Shown: positions 8,648 to 17,058, counted from the stretch's first letter. The stretch: DNA of 64,000 bases from Parascardovia denticolens DSM 10105 = JCM 12538 (GCF_001042675.1 NZ_AP012333.1:930001-994000), one strand, 5' to 3'. Translations and numbers: made by a program. The notes: generated from the sequence alone by a model not told the origin.

Positions 8648-10103
8648 AAGCGCTGAGATAACCGGCGTTGACCAGGCCGGTCTTGATATTGGAGGCGGAA
8701 ATGGTCAGCAAGGTGGGGGAGAAGAGCCGGGAGGAGGGAGAGACGGTTCCCCGGGCCAAGCCGAGGCAATAGGCGCTCAGACGGGCGATGAAGGCCTTGC
8801 GGTCCACCATGGCGGTCGACCATTGTTTCCCGTCTACTAGGTGAGGCAGGTTCAGGGGGTAAGTGCCGTAGCCGACGATCAGAGGCCAGTGGGGGTAATC
8901 GGCAACCTCGGTCCTTTCGTCCGCGCGGGTGGCTGGATCGGGAACCGGCTTGCGGCGGACGGTCGTTCCTCCGGACAAGTTGGTGATGACCCCGGAGATC
9001 GAAATCTGAGGATTGATGTCGGCGCTGGACCCGGTATATCCGGCCTCGTTCAATCCTTCGATGGCCCCTTGACACAAGAGGTCGTTCGCGGCCAGGACTC
9101 CGTTGATCCGGACATGGGCGGATGAGCCCGCAGCCGGTCGCAGCCGGTCCTTCAAAGCCTGGGCTATGGTCTGCTTGTTTCCCGCGTTCACCGTCACTGT
9201 CCGCCAGTCTTTCGCTCCGCTGGAGGCGGTCAGGAGGCCGGAGGGGCTGTAGATGGCCCCGGACCGGTAATAGGGCCCCAAGACGGACCAAATACCGGAG
9301 AAAAGGTCTCGGGTGAAACGGTTGTCTTCCAGAAGAGGCAGGAGGATCTCCACGCTTTGCCGATTCGTCCGGCTGGCTTTGGCCAACGCCAGTTTCGAAG
9401 CCAGGCCCCGGGCTTGGGCCCGGCCGATTTGATAGGCGGTCAGGAGAGTGACGGTCTGGTCCGCCTTGAATCCGGGCAGGGCCGAGGAATCCCCCAGCAG
9501 GAGGACGGTGAAGCCGTCCTTCCTGGCCTGACGGAGGCTGGATGTCAAAGCGGCGGCGGATTCCTTGTCCTCCTGGCTGTTTTCCGTTGTCTTGGCTGAA
9601 GAAACCCCGCTCGGGGCCAGGGCGGCCATCGGGCTGAATTGTTGGGCGACCTGATCGGGCCGATAGGCCGGCGACAGAATCAGGATCTTGCGGGCCGCGG
9701 AAGACGGAGCCTCCTTGGTCTTCGCCAGGTAGGAGTCCACTGAGGCTGACTGGTCCTTCAGATTGGAGGATCGATGGGTGCTGACTTCGACCTTTCTCCG
9801 GTCCTTTCCCCCATTTTCCTGGTTCAGGGCCTTGTCCAAGTCGGTCGTGAAATTATCCCAGTTGTTCAAAGGGCGATTGGAAGTCACCGCTTCCACGGAG
9901 ATGGGGGAGGAGGGGGTGAAGACGCCGATTTCGGCTGTGGTCGTCTTGGCTGGTGACGGGGCCTCGCATGCGGCGGAACCGATCAGGAGCATGAAGGCCC
10001 CGAAGGCGCACAAGGACCTGGTCCACAGGGACTTAGTCCATAAGGACCGGTTGAGCGCTCCGGAACGGTCAGCGGCTCTTCGCTGTGATGACTGACGTGG
10101 CAT
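8631..10103 (-). CDS. Putative lipoprotein with solute-binding (type 1 periplasmic-binding-like) fold
   Basis: 490 residues. A basic N-terminus and hydrophobic segment (about residues 31-45) end in GSAAC, so C46 is the likely lipidation site. The -3 residue is serine, so the lipobox is not ideal. The mature part alternates alpha/beta segments and 'ILILSPAYRP' and 'VLLLGDS' strands like sugar-binding type 1 periplasmic proteins. It has segments similar to ligand-dependent 'NGVLAANDLLCQGAIEGL' in that fold. The N-terminus contains a repeated S-L-W-T-K/R unit. No ABC permease or regulator is adjacent, so it is an orphan and a sensor or scavenging role is possible. The start is supported by AGGAGGG before ATG. 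No firm family assignment. Confidence 0.75.
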   Translation of the reverse strand: MPRQSSQRRAADRSGALNRSLWTKSLWTRSLCAFGAFMLLIGSAACEAPSPAKTTTAEIGVFTPSSPISVEAVTSNRPLNNWDNFTTDLDKALNQENGGKDRRKVEVSTHRSSNLKDQSASVDSYLAKTKEAPSSAARKILILSPAYRPDQVAQQFSPMAALAPSGVSSAKTTENSQEDKESAAALTSSLRQARKDGFTVLLLGDSSALPGFKADQTVTLLTAYQIGRAQARGLASKLALAKASRTNRQSVEILLPLLEDNRFTRDLFSGIWSVLGPYYRSGAIYSPSGLLTASSGAKDWRTVTVNAGNKQTIAQALKDRLRPAAGSSAHVRINGVLAANDLLCQGAIEGLNEAGYTGSSADINPQISISGVITNLSGGTTVRRKPVPDPATRADERTEVADYPHWPLIVGYGTYPLNLPHLVDGKQWSTAMVDRKAFIARLSAYCLGLARGTVSPSSRLFSPTLLTISASNIKTGLVNAGYLSASQAGL

Positions 10104-10121
10104 AGACCCTCCTCAAGTCTT

Positions 10122-10146
10122 CCTGCCATTTTAGGAAATGGACAGG
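10122..10146. other. Dyad in the divergent lipoprotein-guaB3 promoter region
   Basis: CCATTT (10126-10131) and AAATGG (10136-10141) form a perfect 6-bp inverted repeat with a 4-nt loop. It extends outward by CCTG / CAGG with one bulged A. It lies in the 77-bp gap between two divergent genes, so it could be a shared operator or a hairpin. Confidence 0.4.
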
Positions 10147-10180
10147 TCATCCGGTCTCAAGTCCTGCTTACCCTTGAAGC

Positions 10181-11305
10181 ATGACACAGGAAATTGAGAT
10201 CGGCATGGGCAAAACCGGCCGTTTATGCTATTCGTTGGACGATGTGGCGATCATTCCCAACCGCCGCACCCGCGACCCTCAGGATGTGAACACACACTGG
10301 CAGGTGGACGCTTACGAATTCGACATTCCTGTCATTGGCGCCCCTATGGATTCGATCATGAGCCCGCAGACCGTCATCGAACTGGGCAAGATGGGCGCCT
10401 TGGGCGTCCTGGATTTGGAAGGCCTGTGGACCCGGTACGAGGACCCCCAACCCCTGCTGGACAAGATCCCTTCCATCCCCGATGATCGCATCACCCCCTA
10501 CCTGCAGAAGATCTACGCGGAACCGATCAAGGCGGATTTGATCTTCAAGCGCCTCCATCAGATTCGCGACGCCGGGGTCACCGTGGCCGGCTCCCTGACC
10601 CCTCCCCGCATTCTCGATTTCTATTCGACCGTCTTGGAGGCCGGAGTGGACTTATTCGTCATCCGCGGCTCCGCCGTCTCCGCCGAGCATGTCTCCCGCA
10701 ACCATGAACCCCTGAACCTGAAAAAGTTCATCTACGAGTTGGATGTGCCGGTCATTGTGGGTGGGGCGGGATCCTACCAGGCAGCCATCCACCTCATGCG
10801 CACCGGAGCGGCCGGGGTCCTGGTCGGCCTCGGAGGCACGGCCGTTTCCTCAGCCCGGTCCATCACCGGCATGCATGTGCCCATGGCTACGGTCATCGCC
10901 GATGTGGCCGCAGCCCGGAAAGACTACATGGAAGAATCCGATGGCCGTTACGTGCAGGTGATCGCCGATGGTGGTTTGGGGACTTCGGGCAGTTTCGTCA
11001 AGACTTTCGCCCTGGGTGCCGACGCCGTCATGATGGGCGACCCCCTGGCCCACGCCAAAGAGGCCCCTGCCCATGGCTCCCACTGGGGACATGAGGCCAC
11101 TCATGCCGACCTTCCCCGGGGCCGTCGCACCCAGTTCGAAACCCCTTACAGCATGGAGGAAGTCCTTTTCGGGCCCAGTTATGTGGCCGATGGGAGCATG
11201 AATTATATCGGGGCTTTGAAAAGAGCCATGGCTTCGGCCGGCTACGTTGATTTGCGCGAATTCCAGAAATGCCCGATCGTGGCGGCCCCCTACGAAAACC
11301 GATGA
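10181..11305 (+). CDS. guaB3: GuaB3 family IMP dehydrogenase-related protein
   Basis: TIM-barrel protein of the actinobacterial IMP-dehydrogenase-related family (374 residues, no CBS domains). The flavin/phosphate-loop segment is 'VIADGGLGTSGSF'. The barrel start is 'CYSLDDVAIIPNRRTRDP'. The loop holding the catalytic cysteine in true IMP dehydrogenase reads 'GGTAVSS' and lacks cysteine, so conversion of IMP to XMP by the standard mechanism is not expected. The family's own reaction is uncertain; related proteins act near purine salvage. There is no clear ribosome-binding site. TACCCT (10169-10174) 6 nt before the ATG may be the -10 box of a leaderless mRNA. Confidence 0.9.
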   Translation: MTQEIEIGMGKTGRLCYSLDDVAIIPNRRTRDPQDVNTHWQVDAYEFDIPVIGAPMDSIMSPQTVIELGKMGALGVLDLEGLWTRYEDPQPLLDKIPSIPDDRITPYLQKIYAEPIKADLIFKRLHQIRDAGVTVAGSLTPPRILDFYSTVLEAGVDLFVIRGSAVSAEHVSRNHEPLNLKKFIYELDVPVIVGGAGSYQAAIHLMRTGAAGVLVGLGGTAVSSARSITGMHVPMATVIADVAAARKDYMEESDGRYVQVIADGGLGTSGSFVKTFALGADAVMMGDPLAHAKEAPAHGSHWGHEATHADLPRGRRTQFETPYSMEEVLFGPSYVADGSMNYIGALKRAMASAGYVDLREFQKCPIVAAPYENR

Positions 11306-11346
11306 GGCTGGGAGCCTAGGATTTCTGCGGATTATAAGCCGCAAAA

Positions 11347-11383
11347 TGTGGATAAGTGCGGATACCTTGTAAGGTTATCCACA
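11347..11383. other. Pair of inverted perfect DnaA-box sequences
   Basis: TGTGGATAA (11347-11355) and TTATCCACA (11375-11383) are both exact matches to the 9-bp DnaA-box consensus, in opposite orientations 19 bp apart. They overlap the terminator hairpin of guaB3. Confidence 0.6.
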
Positions 11384-11390
11384 CTTTTTT
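11354..11390 (+). terminator. Terminator of guaB3
   Basis: A long imperfect stem (AAGTG-GGATA-CCTT paired with AAGG-TATCC-CACTT, one mismatch and one bulge) with a short GTA-type loop is followed by TTTTTT. Confidence 0.75.
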
Positions 11391-11398
11391 CGTGTAAG

Positions 11399-11428
11399 TT
11401 GACAGAAGAAAAAATTTGAGAGGATAAT
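11399..11428 (+). promoter_or_regulatory. Strong promoter of the Rv3235-like gene
   Basis: A perfect TTGACA (11399-11404) is followed after 18 bp by GATAAT (11423-11428). It lies just downstream of the guaB3 terminator and predicts a leader of about 130 nt. Confidence 0.75.
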
Positions 11429-11525
11429 GAATAAATAATAGCTGCATGGGGCAGCATGGAGCTGAAGAAACCTTCCCTGAAACAAAGGAGTCAGGAGATC
11501 GTCGAGGAAGAGGCGCAGGAGGGAA

Positions 11526-11548
11526 ATCGATTCCATGGTGGAATCGAT
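11526..11548 (+). other. Perfect inverted repeat in the leader of the Rv3235-like gene
   Basis: ATCGATTCCA and TGGAATCGAT are perfect 10-bp arms with a 3-nt loop. The repeat ends 7 nt before the ribosome-binding site of the following gene, so it could act as an operator or as an RNA hairpin near the start. Confidence 0.6.
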
Positions 11549-11563
11549 GAAAGACGAGGAAAA

Positions 11564-12127
11564 ATGACGGAAACGTTTAGCAATCCCGATTACTCCCCTC
11601 AATCGCATGATTTGAGCAAGAAGCTAGGGAAGCATCACTTCGGCAAAAACAGTCGGAACAAGCAGGACCAGGAGCACGTCTTCGAAGTCATCCAGAAGGT
11701 GGGTATGTATGGGGGACGGACGAAATTCCATATCATGCGCTGCGTTCCGGACGATTTACCCAAACAGGAGAGCGTGCGCCTTTCGGTCCTTTCGTGCACC
11801 ATCGCCTGTCTGAGCGTGGACATCATGCGGGGCAGGCTCAGCCCCCGCCTCCTGGACAGATACATGCTGCCGGAAGTGGAGAAGAAGCTCCTGGTGACCG
11901 AGGCCTTCATGCAGAAGTACGCCGGCAAGGATAAGTTCGATCTGATCGACAGCCATGAGACCAAGAACTTCCCGGTGATACCCCGCTTGGTCAACACGAT
12001 GGTCGTCAACCCCAACAAGTGCGAATCCATCGTGATATTGGCCATCGGGAACGGCCTGTGTTGCGCGACCGTGGTCGTCTCCCGCTTCGAAGACCGGTGG
12101 ATGTGCACCCACTGCGACATCTCCTGA
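11564..12127 (+). CDS. Rv3235-like (DUF6459-type) protein
   Basis: 187 residues from the ATG at 11564, which has GAGG 6 nt upstream. The upstream extension of the frame (to 11456) has no ribosome-binding site. The C-terminal part follows the pattern of the actinobacterial Rv3235 family. A helical 'LSVLSCTIACLSVDIMRGR' region is followed by 'SPRLLDRYMLPEV', then beta strands ending in 'RFEDRWMCTHCDIS'. The family's 'GRRPPAQLRRWL' and 'RRGRWRC' signatures have the same layout. No enzymatic motif or membrane segment is visible, and the function of the family is unknown. It is transcribed from its own strong promoter. Family assignment is by pattern only. Confidence 0.7.
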   Translation: MTETFSNPDYSPQSHDLSKKLGKHHFGKNSRNKQDQEHVFEVIQKVGMYGGRTKFHIMRCVPDDLPKQESVRLSVLSCTIACLSVDIMRGRLSPRLLDRYMLPEVEKKLLVTEAFMQKYAGKDKFDLIDSHETKNFPVIPRLVNTMVVNPNKCESIVILAIGNGLCCATVVVSRFEDRWMCTHCDIS

Positions 12128-12155
12128 AGCCGACGAGTCCTTTTCCTCAGCGGAC

Positions 12156-12184
12156 GGAAGGACCGCGGAAGGACCGCGGAAAGG
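12156..12184. repeat. Short tandem repeat, 11-bp unit
   Basis: GGAAGGACCGC occurs twice in tandem (12156-12166, 12167-12177) followed by a partial third copy GGAAAGG, in the intergenic region before the second fadD. Confidence 0.7.
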
Positions 12185-12246
12185 GAGCGGGGGCGGCGAC
12201 GTCTTTGAAGAGGGGGCGATTCCCTCGAGTGGTCATACTTGCTATG

Positions 12247-12271
12247 GCGTAATATACGAAGTATGTTACGC
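12247..12271. promoter_or_regulatory. 25-bp near-perfect palindrome over the -10 box and start codon of fadD copy 2
   Basis: Arms GCGTAATATAC (12247-12257) and GTATGTTACGC (12261-12271) match at 10 of 11 positions around a 3-nt centre GAA. TAATAT (12250-12255) in the left arm is a good -10 box, and the ATG (12263-12265) lies in the right arm. The layout is that of a repressor operator, for example of a TetR-type fatty-acid regulator, that would block transcription initiation (inference). Confidence 0.6.
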
Positions 12272-14359
12272 GAGTTTACCAATCCAGACATAACAGTCAC
12301 CACTGAGGCCGACACCATCTTCTCCTTCCTTTCCCGTCGCGTGGCCAAGAACCCCGATGGACCATTGGCGGCCTACAAGGGGAAGAAGCATGAATGGGTG
12401 TACGTTTCGGCCCAGGAGATGATGGAGGCCGTCCGCAAGGCCGCGAAAGGTCTCATCGCCTTGGGCATCTCCAAAGGGGATACGGTCGTGATCTACGCTC
12501 CCACCTCGTACGCGTGGGGAGTGGCCGATTTCGCCTGCGCCGCCATCGGAGCCATCTCCGTGCCGATCTACGACACGGATTCCGCCGGTCAGGTGGCCAC
12601 CATCGTTTCGGAGACCAAGCCGGCCATCGCCTTCACGGCAGGGGATGAGCGGGCCCAGACTTTGGAGGCTTTGCGGGCGGACAGCGCCACCTCTGTCAAG
12701 TACGTCTTCAACGTGGACCGCGGAGGTCTGGAAGCTTTGGAGGACTGGGGATCCCAAGTGAGCGACGAGACCTTGAACAAGGCCATCGCCCTGGTCCAGG
12801 GGCATGACGTGGCCACCATCGTCTACACGTCCGGCTCCACCGGCAAGCCGAAAGGCGCCATGCTGACCAACACCAATTTCGCCCATATCGTCATCAATGG
12901 CCCCAACATCCTGCCCAACATGCTCAACGCCGACGTGACCCGGCTCCTGCTTTTCCTGCCGCTGGCCCACTGCTTCGCCCGGTACATCCAGTATTCCAAC
13001 ATGAACAGCGACAAGGGCGTGGTCGCTTATCAGGCCGACGTCAAGCACCTGCTCACCGACCTGCGCACTTTTCATCCCTCCTATCTTTTGGGCGTCCCCC
13101 GTGTCTTCGAGAAGGTCTACAACGCCGCCTCGCAGAAGGCCGGCGCTGGTCTGAACGGCCATATCTTCGCCAAGGCCTTCAAGCATTTCGTCGCCTGGGG
13201 CAAGGCCGAGCAGAACGGGCAAAAGCATACCTTCAAGGAGAAGGTGGAACATGCCTTCTACGAGCGGTCGGTCGGGGAGTCCATCCGGTCCGCCTTAGGC
13301 GGGCAACTGCATTTCCTGGCTTGCGGCGGAGCCCCCATCAACATCGACCTGGCCTTCTTCTTCCACGGGATCGACGGGATCACCTTCATCCAAGGCTATG
13401 GCATGACCGAAACGGCCGCCCCCTGCGTCATCAATTCGGAGAAGTTCAACCGGGTCGGATCCGTCGGACGCGTGGCCCCTGGCTTCTCCAGCCGTTTAGC
13501 CGAGGATGATGAGCTGGAAATCAAAGGCCCCAGCGTCTTCGCCGGCTACCTCAACAGTCCTCAGAAGACGGACGAGGCCTTCGACGGGGCCGACCATCAA
13601 TGGTTGCGCACCGGCGATTTGGCCGAGATCGACGACGACGGCTATATCTATATCGTGGGCCGCAAGAAGGACGTCATCATCACGGCAGGCGGTAAGAACG
13701 TGTCCCCTTCTCCCATGGAGGACATCATCAAGACCTGCCCCATCGTCTCCCAAGCCCTGGTTCTGGGCGATGGCAGGCCCTTCATCTCCGCCTTGGTCAC
13801 TCTGGACCCGGATATGGTGGAAACCTGGCTGGAAGGCCAAGGCCGGGCCGGAAGCCTGACCATGAAAGAGGCCTGTGAGGACGACGCCGTGCGCTCTTTG
13901 GTCCAGGAATACATAGACCGGGCCAACTACACCGTGTCCCGGGCAGAATCCGTCCGCAAGTTCATCATCATCCCCGACGATTTCAACCAAGAGGACAAGA
14001 CCCTCACCCCTAGCATGAAAGTGGTGCGCGGGGCGGTCCTGAAACAATACAAATCGCTCATAGATAGCCAAATGTATGCTCCTAAAGCATCGACCATGCC
14101 GAAGGCTCCCACGGCCAAACTCATGGAAGCGGCGGACTCCGTCTCCGAGACCACCCAAAGGTCCATCAAGCAGGCCCAGGAGAAGCTTGAACCCGCCCTG
14201 GCCAAGGCCAAGGATTCCATGGACACGATCAAGGATTCGGTCAGCAAATACGTCAAGGCTGATAAAGGCGTCAAGACCGATAAAGCCGACCAAAACCCGT
14301 CCGAAAAGGGAGACTCTGAGGCTGATGGCCCCGCTTTCGATCAGGAAAGGGAGGCTTAG
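12263..14359 (+). CDS. fadD: Long-chain fatty-acid--CoA ligase (AMP-forming), copy 2, with helical C-terminal tail
   Basis: 698-residue paralogue of the ligase at 6715. Motifs are '[11 protein letters not shown]', '[10 protein letters not shown]', '[10 protein letters not shown]' and '[17 protein letters not shown]'. After the enzyme domain ends ('QMYAPKAST') there is a lysine- and alanine-rich amphipathic tail of about 90 residues ('[19 protein letters not shown]'). This tail is absent from copy 1 and looks like a phasin or membrane-surface helix. The ATG at 12263 has no ribosome-binding site but lies 7 nt after TAATAT, so the mRNA is probably leaderless. The stop is 4 nt before def, so the two are likely co-transcribed. 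Confidence 0.93.
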   Translation: MLREFTNPDITVTTEADTIFSFLSRRVAKNPDGPLAAYKGKKHEWVYVSAQEMMEAVRKAAKGLIALGISKGDTVVIYAPTSYAWGVADFACAAIGAISVPIYDTDSAGQVATIVSETKPAIAFTAGDERAQTLEALRADSATSVKYVFNVDRGGLEALEDWGSQVSDETLNKAIALVQGHDVATIVYTSGSTGKPKGAMLTNTNFAHIVINGPNILPNMLNADVTRLLLFLPLAHCFARYIQYSNMNSDKGVVAYQADVKHLLTDLRTFHPSYLLGVPRVFEKVYNAASQKAGAGLNGHIFAKAFKHFVAWGKAEQNGQKHTFKEKVEHAFYERSVGESIRSALGGQLHFLACGGAPINIDLAFFFHGIDGITFIQGYGMTETAAPCVINSEKFNRVGSVGRVAPGFSSRLAEDDELEIKGPSVFAGYLNSPQKTDEAFDGADHQWLRTGDLAEIDDDGYIYIVGRKKDVIITAGGKNVSPSPMEDIIKTCPIVSQALVLGDGRPFISALVTLDPDMVETWLEGQGRAGSLTMKEACEDDAVRSLVQEYIDRANYTVSRAESVRKFIIIPDDFNQEDKTLTPSMKVVRGAVLKQYKSLIDSQMYAPKASTMPKAPTAKLMEAADSVSETTQRSIKQAQEKLEPALAKAKDSMDTIKDSVSKYVKADKGVKTDKADQNPSEKGDSEADGPAFDQEREA

Positions 14360-14363
14360 GCCC

Positions 14364-14855
14364 GTGACCATCAGAGACATCCGGATCGTGCCGGACCCTG
14401 TTTTGCGCACCGTCTGCGACCCCATCACGACGATTACCCCGGCCGTGAGGAACCTAGTCCAGGACCTTCTGGACACGGTGGACGACCCCGGCCGGGCCGG
14501 TCTTTCGGCCAATCAGATCGGCGTCGCCCTCAGGGCCTTTTCCTACAACATCGACGGCAAGGTCGGCTATGTGCTCAACCCCAAGATCGTCGCCCGGTCA
14601 GGGGAACAGTACGGGGATGAAGGTTGCCTGTCCGTGCCCGGACTTTGGTACAAGACCCGCCGGGCTGATTACACCCGAGTCGAAGGGATCGACCTGGACG
14701 GCAAGAAGATCGTCCTGGAAGGCAAGGGGATCATGGGCCGCATGCTCCAACACGAATGCGATCACCTGGACGGGCACGTCTATCTGGATCGCTTGGAGAA
14801 GGAAGAGCGCCGCGAGGCCCTGCGGTACATGCGTCGCCAGCAGAAGGCGGCCTGA
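14364..14855 (+). CDS. def: Peptide deformylase
   Basis: Metalloenzyme that removes the N-formyl group from nascent proteins. The three motifs are all present: motif I 'GLSANQIG', motif II 'EGCLS' (metal-binding Cys), motif III 'QHECDHLDG' (HExxH with two His ligands and the catalytic Glu). The GTG at 14364 is chosen because GGGAGG lies upstream and the protein then begins '[12 protein letters not shown]', as usual. The longer open frame upstream is a shadow of fadD. Length is 163 residues. It lies 4 nt after fadD copy 2. Confidence 0.94.
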   Translation: MTIRDIRIVPDPVLRTVCDPITTITPAVRNLVQDLLDTVDDPGRAGLSANQIGVALRAFSYNIDGKVGYVLNPKIVARSGEQYGDEGCLSVPGLWYKTRRADYTRVEGIDLDGKKIVLEGKGIMGRMLQHECDHLDGHVYLDRLEKEERREALRYMRRQQKAA

Positions 14856-14905
14856 GACCGAGGAAGACCCACCAAAGTCCGTCGAAAACTGCCTAGATCC
14901 ATTTC

Positions 14906-14953
14906 AGGCCTGTAGGTCTTCATACGGGAACGCGTAAAACATACAGGCCTTTT
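14906..14953 (+). terminator. Candidate terminator of fadD-def
   Basis: AGGCCTGTA (14906-14914) pairs with TACAGGCCT (14942-14950) and is followed by TTT. The 27-nt loop makes it less certain. Confidence 0.5.
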
Positions 14954-14955
14954 CC

Positions 14956-14961
14956 TATAAT
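14956..14961 (+). promoter_or_regulatory. -10 box of the rpsB-tsf promoter
   Basis: A perfect TATAAT with no recognisable -35 element at the right distance. It predicts transcription from about 14968 and a leader of about 180 nt before rpsB. Confidence 0.5.
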
Positions 14962-14967
14962 GACTTC

Positions 14968-15149
14968 TTGCATGTCGATTTCCCGATCGGGAGGCGGTCG
15001 TCGCCTTTCCGATCGATCCCATCGTCCATGACATGCGAATTCGCGCTATGCAGGCGACGGCCTGTGTCGGTCGGTTCCCGAAGCCCTGCGGTCCCAGGAG
15101 CTGTACGCAGGTACGCATAGCCAGGCAATAACCGACAGAAAGGTATATC
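14968..15149 (+). promoter_or_regulatory. Structured 5' leader of rpsB
   Basis: An outer stem GCATGTC (14970-14976) / GACATGC (15030-15036) encloses a strong hairpin (14984-14996 with 15002-15015, inner pairing AGGCG / CGCCT, outer CGATCGG / CCGATCG). Further down GTCGGTT can pair with AACCGAC just before the ribosome-binding site. Such a leader suits autoregulation by ribosomal protein S2, which is known for rpsB in other bacteria. The match to a known leader family was not tested. Confidence 0.5.
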
Positions 15150-15986
15150 ATGGCACAAATCACCATGAGCCAGATGCTCAATGCTGGCGTTCATTTCGGT
15201 CATCAGACCAGCCGTTGGAATCCCAAGATGAAGCAGTACATCTTGATGGAACGCAACGGCATCCACATCATCGACCTGTTCAAGTCCATGGACTTGATCG
15301 ATCAGGCCTACACCTTCATCAAGGACACCGTCGCCCACAACGGCACCGTTCTTTTTGTCGGGACCAAGAAGCAGGCCCAGGAGACTATCACCGCCCAGGC
15401 GACCCGCGTGGGCATGCCTTACGTCTCCGAACGCTGGCTCGGTGGCATGCTGACCAATTTCCAGACCGTCTCCAAGCGGGTGGCCCGCATGAAGGAACTG
15501 GAAGAGATGGACTTCTCCGATGTCCATTCCAGCAACCTGACCAAGAAGGAACTCCTCCTGCTCGAGCGCGAAAAGGACAAGCTGGTCAAGCAGCTCGGCG
15601 GCATCCGCAATATGAACCGGACCCCTTCCGCCATGTTCGTCGTGGATATCAACAAGGAAGCCTTGGCCGTCGAAGAGGCCCACAAGCTGGGCATCCCCGT
15701 CGTCGCCCTGGTGGACACCAACTGCGACCCCGACTCCGTCGACTACGCCATCCCCGCCAACGATGACGCCATCCGCGGCGTTGAACTGCTCACTTCTCTG
15801 ATGGCCGACGCCGTCGCCGAAGGTCTGCTTGCTCGTTCCGACAAGGCCGCCAAGGCGACCAAGTCCAACGAGAAGGAAGCCGCCCAGCCTATGGCCGAGT
15901 GGGAGAAGGACCTTTTGACCAAGGACGCCGAAGCCGGGAAGGAAGAGCCGGCCGCGGAAGTCGAGGCCGAAGCCAAGGCTGAGTAG
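15150..15986 (+). CDS. rpsB: 30S ribosomal protein S2
   Basis: 278 residues with the S2 signature '[23 protein letters not shown]'-type start (shown by residues 5-25) and '[14 protein letters not shown]' in the middle. The acidic, lysine-rich C-terminal extension (about residues 230-278) is common in bifidobacteria. AGAAAGG precedes the ATG. Codon choice is strongly biased, as expected for a highly expressed gene. It is followed by tsf, as in nearly all bacteria. Confidence 0.97.
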   Translation: MAQITMSQMLNAGVHFGHQTSRWNPKMKQYILMERNGIHIIDLFKSMDLIDQAYTFIKDTVAHNGTVLFVGTKKQAQETITAQATRVGMPYVSERWLGGMLTNFQTVSKRVARMKELEEMDFSDVHSSNLTKKELLLLEREKDKLVKQLGGIRNMNRTPSAMFVVDINKEALAVEEAHKLGIPVVALVDTNCDPDSVDYAIPANDDAIRGVELLTSLMADAVAEGLLARSDKAAKATKSNEKEAAQPMAEWEKDLLTKDAEAGKEEPAAEVEAEAKAE

Positions 15987-16036
15987 TCTTTTCATTCGAC
16001 TCGTCCTCTTCATTGTTGACAAGGAGTAAAAAAACA

Positions 16037-16912
16037 ATGGCACAGAAAGTAACCGCCGCCCTCATCAAGCAGGTGCGTGATGAAACCGGCGCAGGCATGA
16101 TGGACGTCAAGAAGGCTTTGACAGAAGCCGAAGGCGACGTCGATCGCGCCAAGGAGATCATCCGCGCCCGTGGCATCAAGGCCGCCGGCGCCCGTGAAGG
16201 CCGCAAGGCCCAGGAAGGTCTGGTCGCCTCCCAGGTGGTCAAGTCCGACGCAGGGGAGGCCGGCTATGCGGTCGAGCTCAACTCAGAGACCGACTTCGTG
16301 GCCAAGACCCCTCAGTTCGTCCAGTTCGGCGATGAGGTGATCGCGGACGTGGTCAAGGCCGAGGCTTCCAACGAGGCCGAAGTCCTGGCCGCTCCTTCCC
16401 AGGCCGGTACCATCAAGGACACCATCGACGAGGCCGCGGCCCTCTTCCATGAGCACGTCAAGCTCGGTCAGGTGGCCAAGGTGGAAGGTCCCCATGTGGA
16501 GATCTACGCCCACCGCAAGTCGGTCGAGCTGCCCCCCTCCATCGTGGCCATGATTGCCACCGATGAAGCCGGCGCCCAGATCGCTCATGAAGTGGCCTTG
16601 CAGATCTCCGCCATGGCCCCCAAATGGCTCTCCCGCGACGACGTCCCCGCGGACGTGGCCGAGTCCGAGACCCGCGTGGCCACGGAGAAGTCCCTGGCCG
16701 AAGGCAAGCCCGAGAAGATCGTCCCCAAGATCGTGGAAGGCCGTCTCAACGCTTTCTACAAGGAAGTCTGCTTGCTGGATCAGGCCTATGTGAAGGACAC
16801 TTCCCGGTCCATCGCCGATCTCTTCAAGAGCGTTGGCGGCAAGGCCGTGGCCTTCGCCCGCGTGGAAGTGGGCAAGGGGCCCAAGGCCGAAGAGGCTGAG
16901 AAGGCTGAGTAA
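16037..16912 (+). CDS. tsf: Elongation factor Ts
   Basis: Guanine-nucleotide exchange factor that regenerates EF-Tu-GTP. The N-terminal UBA-like domain holds 'VRDETGAGMMDVKKAL' and the core has 'ELNSETDFVAK'. Translation should start at ATG 16037 ('MAQKVTAALIKQ', 291 residues), preceded by AAGGAG at 16021. The upstream in-frame TTG at 16013 is inside the leader. It forms a two-gene unit with rpsB, ended by a strong terminator. Confidence 0.97.
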   Translation: MAQKVTAALIKQVRDETGAGMMDVKKALTEAEGDVDRAKEIIRARGIKAAGAREGRKAQEGLVASQVVKSDAGEAGYAVELNSETDFVAKTPQFVQFGDEVIADVVKAEASNEAEVLAAPSQAGTIKDTIDEAAALFHEHVKLGQVAKVEGPHVEIYAHRKSVELPPSIVAMIATDEAGAQIAHEVALQISAMAPKWLSRDDVPADVAESETRVATEKSLAEGKPEKIVPKIVEGRLNAFYKEVCLLDQAYVKDTSRSIADLFKSVGGKAVAFARVEVGKGPKAEEAEKAE

Positions 16913-16958
16913 GCCAAGGAGCCGGCGGAAACCGCTGGACCCGCTGAAAAGCGAACAG

Positions 16959-16987
16959 GACCGGAGCCTTTCTGGCTCCGGTCTTTT
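16959..16987 (+). terminator. Terminator of rpsB-tsf
   Basis: A perfect 10-bp stem GACCGGAGCC / GGCTCCGGTC with a 5-nt loop is followed by TTTT. Confidence 0.9.
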
Positions 16988-17058
16988 CATGCCTGTCAAG
17001 GGTCGAAGGTGTCTGTTCATTCAGCTACCATGTAAAAGAATAAGCCTGGAGGTTAGAT

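Noticed and set aside
9122-10095. Several plus-strand frames opposite the lipoprotein gene
   Set aside because: They are antisense shadows of a gene with a good start and lipobox; no translation signals of their own.
12250-12263. Resemblance of TATACGAAGTAT to a loxP arm
   Set aside because: There is only one palindrome, without the 8-bp spacer and paired 13-bp arms, and no recombinase gene; an operator is the better reading.
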